Of a stretch of 47,062 bases of DNA, positions 42,345-47,062 are shown piece by piece. Under the pieces are notes generated by a model that saw nothing but the letters and a program-made list of their open reading frames with translations, was not told the origin of the DNA and ran no database searches. The stretch spans positions 1 through 47,062 of the forward strand of contig CAZDDX010000011.1 in NCBI GenBank assembly GCA_964504345.1, in the 5' to 3' direction. The position numbers were made by a program, and so were the translations under genes. Within the stretch, counting starts at the first letter, position 1. Each line of letters starts with the position of its first letter. The stretch is from CAMDTE01 sp964504345 (GTDB lineage: Bacteria > Bacteroidota > Bacteroidia > Flavobacteriales > Schleiferiaceae).

Positions 42345-42923
42345 TCACCCCTTGCGAACGTACTGCGTGAGAATCACAATCTGCTGCCCTTCCACACGTC
42401 CTTCAATGTAGTTGGGGTTGTTGGCGTCCAAACGAATATTGCGCACCACGGTGCCCATTTTGGCCGTGAGGGAACTTCCCTTTACGTCCAAGGATTTGAT
42501 CAACACCACCGTATCCCCGTGCTCCAAACGATGTCCGTTGGCGTCCTGATGGAACTCCACCTCCGCGGAACGGGTGTGGTCTCCGGAAAGTTTGGCGAGC
42601 GCGATATCAGCGTCGTCCAAGTAGAGCATTTCCAAGGCATCCGCCGCCCAGGTGTGGTCTTTGAGCCGCTGCAGCATGCGCCACGCGGCAATTTTCACGG
42701 GCCGATGCTCGGACCACATGGTGGTGCTCAGTACCTGCCAATGCGCCGGATCCAACGGATCCTTGCGCTGCAACTGCTTGGCGCAGGTTTCGCAAACCGC
42801 CACGGAAATTTCTTCGGTGGTGCCCTCAAAAGCTTCCAAGTTTACGTATTGAAGCGGTTCGGAAGTAGTACAGAGTTCGCACGCGCCTGCGGCGCGCGCT
42901 TCCAGTTCGGGGGTCAGAGCCAT
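42345..42923 (-). CDS. phnA: PhnA-like zinc-ribbon protein
   Basis: 192 residues from the ATG at 42923. The N-terminal zinc ribbon has C15/C18 (CELC) and C44/C47 (CETC). The C-terminal domain holds the YjdM/PhnA beta-barrel with the typical GDTVVLIKSLDVKGSS and EGRVEGQQIVIL strands. The family is historically linked to phosphonoacetate use but is often encoded without any phosphonate genes, as here, so its role is open. A TACCTTTA box lies 25 bases upstream. Confidence 0.88.
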   Translation of the reverse strand: MALTPELEARAAGACELCTTSEPLQYVNLEAFEGTTEEISVAVCETCAKQLQRKDPLDPAHWQVLSTTMWSEHRPVKIAAWRMLQRLKDHTWAADALEMLYLDDADIALAKLSGDHTRSAEVEFHQDANGHRLEHGDTVVLIKSLDVKGSSLTAKMGTVVRNIRLDANNPNYIEGRVEGQQIVILTQYVRKG

Positions 42924-42947
42924 GAAATTTTGAGGAAAATGGAGGTG

Positions 42948-42991
42948 TAAAGGTACAAAATCGACGGAGTTATCATCAGTCGTTACCTTTG
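42948..42991. promoter_or_regulatory. divergent -7 boxes for phnA and MBOAT genes
   Basis: Minus-strand TACCTTTA (42948-42955) for phnA, and plus-strand TACCTTTG (42984-42991) for the MBOAT gene with a leader of about 30 bases before GTG 43024. Confidence 0.5.
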
Positions 42992-43023
42992 GCGGGCTGA
43001 CGGCAGCACCGAATTGATCCACC

Positions 43024-44391
43024 GTGGTTTTCTCCAGTCCCACCTTCCTCCTGGCCTTTTTACCGGCCTTTCTGTTGGGCTATGCGCTGGTGCCCAAATC
43101 CGCGCGGAACGGCTGGCTGTTGCTCGCATCCTTAGCGTTTTACGCCTACGGTGCTCCGGAATTCCTGCCCCTCTTGCTGCTGAGCTCGCTCCTCAACTTC
43201 TATTCCGTGGCCGCCATGGATAAGTACCGACGGTTCGCCTTGTGGTGGCTGTGGGTGGGGATTTTGCTGAATGTGGGCCTCCTCCTCTACTACAAATACG
43301 CCAATTTTGCCGTGGACGTTGCGGAACAACTCACCGGTCACCGCGGGCCGTGGACGGATTTGGCGTTGCCCATTGGCATCTCTTTTTTCACCTTCCAAAG
43401 CCTCAGCTACAACCTGGATGTCTACCGTCGGGAACAACCCCGATTGCGCCATCCCGCGCACTATTTACTGTACATTTTCAGCTTTCCGCAAATGATTGCG
43501 GGGCCCATTGTGCGGTACGGAGACGTTGCTCAAGAGCTGGTTCACCGGGTTTTTACGCGCGCCAATGTGGTGGAAGGCAGCCAGCGTTTTGCCGTGGGTT
43601 TGGCAAAAAAAGTGTTTTTAGCCAACCGTGTGGCGGCGGCCTTTCCCTTGACCCCAGACGGCGCGTGGACCGGGGTGGACGCTTGGGCCGCACTCATTGC
43701 CTATGCCTTGCAAATTTATTTTGACTTCTCCGGCTACAGCGACATGGCCATTGGTCTTGGGAAAATCATGGGCTTTCACTTCCCGGAAAACTTCAACCGC
43801 CCCTACTCCGCCACCTCCTTCACGGACTTTTGGCGTCGGTGGCACCAAACCTTGAGTTTTTGGATGCGGGATTACCTCTACGTGGCGCTGGGTGGGAATC
43901 GCCGCGGCACGGGACGCACCTACATGAACCTCCTGTTGGTGTTTGCGGTCAGCGGATTTTGGCACGGTGCCTCGTGGAATTTTTTGCTGTGGGGCCTCTA
44001 CCACGGCCTGTTTTTGGTGGCCGAACGCTCGTTTTTTCTTTCCTTTTTGAACCGACTCCCACGCGCTGCAGCGCAGTTGTGGACCCTTTTCTGGGTGGTG
44101 GTGGGCTGGGCACTGTTCGCCATGGTTGACTTCAGCGAACTGCACCACCTGCTCACCGGTTTGTTCTACCCCGCCGATTGGGGCACTTGGAACGCGTCAA
44201 CCCCAAAAACCCTGATTTTGGTGGTTGCCGGTGGCGTGGCCTTGTTCCCGGTCTTTGGGTGGTGGAGCAAAATAACCCGCTACCAAGAGCTCGGTCCCCG
44301 GGCGTGGTGGTTGCACGTAGCCTTGGCGTTGGCCGCTCTGGTGGAACTGTCCGGCTCCGGCTTCAATCCCTTCATCTATTTCCGGTTCTGA
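43024..44391 (+). CDS. MBOAT family O-acyltransferase (AlgI/DltB-type)
   Basis: 455 residues from GTG 43024. About ten or more membrane helices. FFTFQSLSYNLDVYR, FPQMIAGPIVRY, the FWRRWHQTLSFWMRDYLYVALGG segment and the catalytic histidine H314 in SGFWHGASWNF are the signatures of AlgI and PatA-type MBOAT proteins. They move acetyl groups from cytoplasm to periplasm for polysaccharide O-acetylation. The next gene starts at the last base of this stop codon and encodes an AlgJ/AlgX-like partner, which confirms the pair. The polysaccharide target is unknown. Confidence 0.95.
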   Translation: MVFSSPTFLLAFLPAFLLGYALVPKSARNGWLLLASLAFYAYGAPEFLPLLLLSSLLNFYSVAAMDKYRRFALWWLWVGILLNVGLLLYYKYANFAVDVAEQLTGHRGPWTDLALPIGISFFTFQSLSYNLDVYRREQPRLRHPAHYLLYIFSFPQMIAGPIVRYGDVAQELVHRVFTRANVVEGSQRFAVGLAKKVFLANRVAAAFPLTPDGAWTGVDAWAALIAYALQIYFDFSGYSDMAIGLGKIMGFHFPENFNRPYSATSFTDFWRRWHQTLSFWMRDYLYVALGGNRRGTGRTYMNLLLVFAVSGFWHGASWNFLLWGLYHGLFLVAERSFFLSFLNRLPRAAAQLWTLFWVVVGWALFAMVDFSELHHLLTGLFYPADWGTWNASTPKTLILVVAGGVALFPVFGWWSKITRYQELGPRAWWLHVALALAALVELSGSGFNPFIYFRF

Positions 44392-45464
44392 TGAAAAAGG
44401 GACTCCTGTGGTTTGCCTTGGTGTTTTGGAACGTCCTGTGGATCCTTACGGCCTTGCGCGTTCCGGACCCTCGGCCCTTGAAAGGGAGCTCGGGCGAACC
44501 TTCTGAGGAATTTACATTCGACGAACGCTTTTTTGGACGGTCGTTGTTGGTCCGACTTCGCAACCAAGTGAACTACACGTTGTTTGGCACCGTGGCCACA
44601 CAAAATGCGGTGGAGGGCCCTTCCCACCGATGGTTTGAACAGTCCTACCTGGATGCCGCCCGCGGCTTGGACGCCCTAGATACCGCGGAAGTTTCGCAAA
44701 GACTGGCGCAGTGGGCGCATTGGCAAACGGCCTCCGGCGTCCCCTTCACTTTGGTGTTGACACCGGGAAAAGCAGCCGCCACCCCACAAACGGAATGGCC
44801 GTTGGATCAACGAACGGCGGGCCCTGCGGGCTACTTTGCCAACTACCGCGCCTTTCGCGCCTGCCTCAACCGCCATCCGGAGTGGTCCGTTTTGGATTTT
44901 GTCCCCCGATTTGCCCCTACTCCCCCAAGTGCACCGCCAACGAGAGAACCGTCGATGTGGACCTTTCCCCGGAACGGCATCCATTGGAGTCAAGCAGCCC
45001 TGACTCTGGCCACCCGCGAATGGCTCCGGCCGGAAGACGGACTGCGCTTGGTGGTCTTGGACACGCTGCCCTCCGAACCTTTCGGTACGGACGACGACTT
45101 GGAACAGAGCCTGAACTTGCTCCAGGATCTCCCGGACGACCCTGGATACCAATTGCCTTTTCGGTGGGAGCGGACCGGGAAACCGACCAAAATCCTGATC
45201 ATTGGGGACAGCTTTGCGTGGGGCAGTGTGCGCTTGGGACTTTTGAAAAACGCCGGCGATTCCAGCGAATTCTGGTACTACAACCGGCAGCGGTTTGGCC
45301 CCCAAGTGCCCCAGTACGGTGCAGACCTGGCAACCTCCTACGGTTGGCGCTCGGAGGAAGACTGGATTCGTTCGCTGCAAACGTTTGACCGAGTCCTATG
45401 GGTGGTGACGGACGCCAATTTGCGCCTGTTTCCGTTTGCACCGCCCGTGCCGCATCGCCGCTAA
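44391..45464 (+). CDS. AlgJ/AlgX-like SGNH acetyltransferase
   Basis: 357 residues. An N-terminal membrane anchor (about 3-22), then an SGNH-like domain with the serine motif GDSFAWGS (G272-D273-S274-F275) and H198 in GIHWS. In alginate AlgJ/AlgX the histidine motif is DTHW; the aspartate is replaced by glycine here, a variation found in some non-alginate relatives. The start codon shares one base with the MBOAT stop. Together they probably add acetyl groups to an exported polysaccharide. Confidence 0.8.
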   Translation: MKKGLLWFALVFWNVLWILTALRVPDPRPLKGSSGEPSEEFTFDERFFGRSLLVRLRNQVNYTLFGTVATQNAVEGPSHRWFEQSYLDAARGLDALDTAEVSQRLAQWAHWQTASGVPFTLVLTPGKAAATPQTEWPLDQRTAGPAGYFANYRAFRACLNRHPEWSVLDFVPRFAPTPPSAPPTREPSMWTFPRNGIHWSQAALTLATREWLRPEDGLRLVVLDTLPSEPFGTDDDLEQSLNLLQDLPDDPGYQLPFRWERTGKPTKILIIGDSFAWGSVRLGLLKNAGDSSEFWYYNRQRFGPQVPQYGADLATSYGWRSEEDWIRSLQTFDRVLWVVTDANLRLFPFAPPVPHRR

Positions 45465-45470
45465 CCCCTC

Positions 45471-45992
45471 CTACTCCACCACCGGCCATTCGGATTTCTC
45501 CGCGGTAATTTGGTGGATGCCGTCCGTGTACATTAATTGAACCGACGGGAGCCTCTTTTGCATCCAAGGGCGAAAATCGTCGGGCTTTCTCAAAACAACT
45601 CCCGCGGTCTGGACGGGGTAGAATTCGTTTTTCAACAACAAACACGCACCCGGCTTTAGGCGGTACTGTGTTTTTACTAAATCGTCCGGCAGGGCGGAAA
45701 CATCCTGTTCCGTGAAGTCTTTTTTCTCCCAGGAATAATCCAAAAACACGGTGTGCCGCCGGGGACTCACCACCACCGGAACATTCGACTCATTGACCAA
45801 ACGGCTGTAGACCACCAATTTGGGACCACCCCCTTTCCGCCCAAGCTCCATTTCAAGGGAGGTCTTTCCTTCCGGCACCATCCGCACGCTGTCCACGCGG
45901 AGCACCAAGCCGGACGGTTCTTCAACCGTGCCCGACTGCGCCTGCACCACCCCGCTGCACGCCAAAAGGAAACTGAGGTAAAGGTGTTTCAT
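45471..45992 (-). CDS. exported protein, unknown
   Basis: 173 residues from the ATG at 45992 (MKHLYLSFLLACSGVVQAQ), a signal peptide ending VQAQ near residue 19. The rest is strand-rich, with segments such as KLVVYSRLVNESNVPVVVS and LKPGACLLLKNEFYPV suggesting an immunoglobulin-like or lipocalin-like sandwich. No family was recognised. The stop is only 7 bases from the AlgJ-like stop, which is convergent. A -7 box TATCTTCG lies 60 bases upstream. Confidence 0.75.
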   Translation of the reverse strand: MKHLYLSFLLACSGVVQAQSGTVEEPSGLVLRVDSVRMVPEGKTSLEMELGRKGGGPKLVVYSRLVNESNVPVVVSPRRHTVFLDYSWEKKDFTEQDVSALPDDLVKTQYRLKPGACLLLKNEFYPVQTAGVVLRKPDDFRPWMQKRLPSVQLMYTDGIHQITAEKSEWPVVE

Positions 45993-46052
45993 GTTTCGCA
46001 GCACGTTTGGGTCCCTCCGTGAGGCCGATTGGAGGCGGGTTGGTTGGTTGAA

Positions 46053-46060
46053 CGAAGATA
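46053..46060 (-). promoter_or_regulatory. -7 box TATCTTCG
   Basis: Minus-strand TAnnTTCG variant 60 bases upstream of the start of the exported protein gene at 45992. It also lies just beyond the end of the AT-rich ORF. Confidence 0.5.
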
Positions 46061-46089
46061 GGAAAACGAAGGGTTTGACGGGCTTGAAC

Positions 46090-46560
46090 TCAGAACTCAG
46101 CGCTGCCCTTTTCATCGGTGCTCGAATCCTTTATAATTTTTAAGTTTTCCTTATACAATAAATCACTTATTTCATTTTGCCAATCGAAGTTTACATCATT
46201 ATTGTTGCATATTTTATCAAAATAATAGTTACTTGAATTTTGCAATGCCTCAATAATTATTCTTGTTTTACTAACTAAATCTATTTCATTTTCAAAATAA
46301 AATGTATCAAAATTATTGATCAAAATAAATTTTGACAAATCATCATCAATAATTTTATTATTAACTAAATTAACGATGTGTATTCTATTAATAATTTCAT
46401 TTTTAATATTATACTTTTGAAATGAAAATTTAAAATCCAAAGATTTTATTTTGAAAGTGAAATTTAATACCGGTTCTTTCAAATATTGGTTTGAAGCATA
46501 TAGTTCTAAATTGATTTTTAAAAAATCAATTAAGGCATTTTGAATATTGTTAATATTCAT
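46090..46560 (-). CDS. AT-rich orphan ORF, probably acquired
   Basis: 156 residues from ATG 46560. The composition is very different from the rest of the window: rich in Asn, Ile, Lys and Phe codons, with an AT-rich DNA sequence that begins sharply near 46130. The stop lies in GC-rich DNA at the join, and its last residues (DEKGSAEF) are encoded by that flank. No motif, signal peptide or membrane helix was recognised; acidic and polar character recalls small immunity-type proteins, but this is only a suggestion. The ORF may be a recent acquisition or a remnant. Confidence 0.55.
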   Translation of the reverse strand: MNINNIQNALIDFLKINLELYASNQYLKEPVLNFTFKIKSLDFKFSFQKYNIKNEIINRIHIVNLVNNKIIDDDLSKFILINNFDTFYFENEIDLVSKTRIIIEALQNSSNYYFDKICNNNDVNFDWQNEISDLLYKENLKIIKDSSTDEKGSAEF

Positions 46561-46840
46561 AATTAGTTAAGAATAAGTTCAACGGAAGAGAGGTACTCGA
46601 CCCCACTGACCTGTAATTCATTTTTTGGCATTTATCAAAAATAGAGAATCCTAGGTTCTGAATAGCAACAAGTTGCGATTTTGGGCGTTTTAAGCAGCCA
46701 TCCTCAGTATTTCTGTAGTTCACTTTGCGATTCGTAAAGGATAGACCGCAAAGAATATCCCTAGGTAAATGTGTTAATCAATCTACGCACTGGGTCATGA
46801 TGTCTACTTTATTAAGGGTTTCACTCAAGATCTGTGGAAG

Positions 46841-46883
46841 AGGGAATGCGCCCCGGCGACCTTAGCGCCCGGGCGCATTCCCT
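46841..46883. repeat. 13-base inverted repeat at island edge
   Basis: AGGGAATGCGCCC (46841-46853) and GGGCGCATTCCCT (46871-46883) are perfect complements around a 17-base GC-rich loop, and inner CGG/CCG bases extend the stem. It may be a terminator or an end of a mobile element. It stands at the boundary between AT-rich and GC-rich DNA. Confidence 0.6.
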
Positions 46884-46890
46884 AGCGGGG

Positions 46891-46925
46891 GTGCTTTGGT
46901 TCAATTGAGCTACCGCAACGCACAT
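46891..46925 (-). pseudogene. tRNA-like 5'/D-arm fragment, degenerate
   Basis: On the minus strand, GGTAGCTCAATTG is a typical tRNA D-arm start, but the matching D-stem is imperfect (AAGC) and no anticodon or T-arm follows. It looks like a broken tRNA piece, as left by insertion or deletion next to a tRNA cluster. Chance similarity is possible. Confidence 0.3.
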
Positions 46926-46988
46926 CGTGCGCCGGCTTGTTTTTTTTAGCCCCTCCGCTCCCTTGAACGAGATCGCTCGCCGGGGGCC

Positions 46989-47017
46989 AAAAAAAAAGCG
47001 CCCCTGCTGGGGGCGCT
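46989..47017 (-). terminator. intrinsic terminator of the partial tRNA
   Basis: On the minus strand, AGCGCCCC (47010-47017) pairs with GGGGCGCT (46997-47004) around a 5-base loop and is followed by a T run (plus-strand A run 46989-46996). It lies 16 bases beyond the tRNA 3' end. Confidence 0.8.
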
Positions 47018-47032
47018 GTTGCTCGGTGGAGC

Positions 47033-47062
47033 TGGCGGAAGAAGAGGGATTCGAACCCCCGG
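47033..47062 (-). tRNA. 3' end of a tRNA, truncated by window edge
   Basis: Minus-strand reading gives a T-loop GGTTCGAATCCC, acceptor strand TTCTTCC, discriminator G and CCA. The rest is outside the window, so the identity cannot be assigned. Confidence 0.85.

Larger units (their letters stand above)
46561..47032. other. gene-free end of the AT-rich island with hairpins
   Basis: No convincing gene is visible in about 470 bases. The AT-rich part runs to about 46830. A short minus-strand reading (PQILSETLNKVDIM, then a stop) might be the end of a decayed protein but cannot be assigned. It is followed by a long inverted repeat, a tRNA-like fragment, and the terminator of the next tRNA. Confidence 0.5.

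Overview
The window comes from a GC-rich member of the Bacteroidota, probably a flavobacterial lineage. Evidence: -7 promoter boxes of the form TAnnTTTG (often TAnnTTCG here) and almost no Shine-Dalgarno sequences; SusC/RagA-style TonB-dependent receptors, one with a DUF4249 lipoprotein; a DUF5916 protein; a possible type IX secretion C-terminal domain; and a fused ccoNO gene. No ribosomal RNA or 16S marker is present, so the genus cannot be given.

Layout. 1-3.1 kb: a partial tRNA-Arg, a haem- and copper-containing monooxygenase-like secreted protein, a PnuC-like transporter, a candidate structured RNA and tRNA-Ser(GCT). 3.1-7.9 kb: a thiolase, an NlpC/P60 hydrolase, a coiled-coil lipoprotein and the selenium pair selU-selD. 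7.9-11.6 kb: a minus-strand cluster of two PLP enzymes and a papain-like permuted hydrolase, of unknown function. 11.6-16.2 kb: a DUF1295 membrane protein, then a sulfide-oxidation operon (type II SQR, TauE/SafE exporter, CstB-like persulfide dioxygenase-rhodanese). 16.2-25.3 kb: two divergent TonB-dependent receptors, a DUF4249 lipoprotein, a short-chain dehydrogenase and a DUF5916 protein. 25.3-34.1 kb: an FNR-type regulator divergent from a complete cbb3 oxidase operon (ccoI, S, NO, Q, P, G and a SafE-like protein). 34.1-36 kb: a small membrane protein, a methyltransferase and a DsbA/FrnE-like protein. 36-42 kb: a second sulfur operon (split YeeE/YedE transporter, TsdA-like dihaem cytochrome, SoxB-like hydrolase, DsrE-like protein, outer-membrane porin). 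42-45.5 kb: DUF2805, PhnA, and an MBOAT/AlgJ-like O-acetylation pair. 45.5-47 kb: a small exported protein, then a strikingly AT-rich island ending near a partial tRNA.

How the parts fit. Both sulfur operons and the regulator/cbb3 intergenic region carry the same Crp/Fnr-type palindrome, GTGAY-N4-GTCAY. It lies at an almost constant distance from the -7 box (28.5, 28.5 and 29.5 bases, centre to box start), as expected for class II activation. The simplest model is that the FNR-like protein at 25.3-26.0 kb co-regulates low-oxygen respiration with sulfide and thiosulfate oxidation. Electrons from SQR (to quinone) and TsdA (to cytochrome c) could both end at the cbb3 oxidase. This is inferred from sequence layout and has not been tested.

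The most interesting candidates are this proposed regulon; the YeeE-TsdA-SoxB-like-DsrE-porin operon, which has no SoxYZ, SoxAX or SoxCD beside it; and the uncharacterised two-PLP-enzyme cluster. Several genes also have a -7 box ending only 3-8 bases before the start codon, implying leaderless or near-leaderless transcripts.
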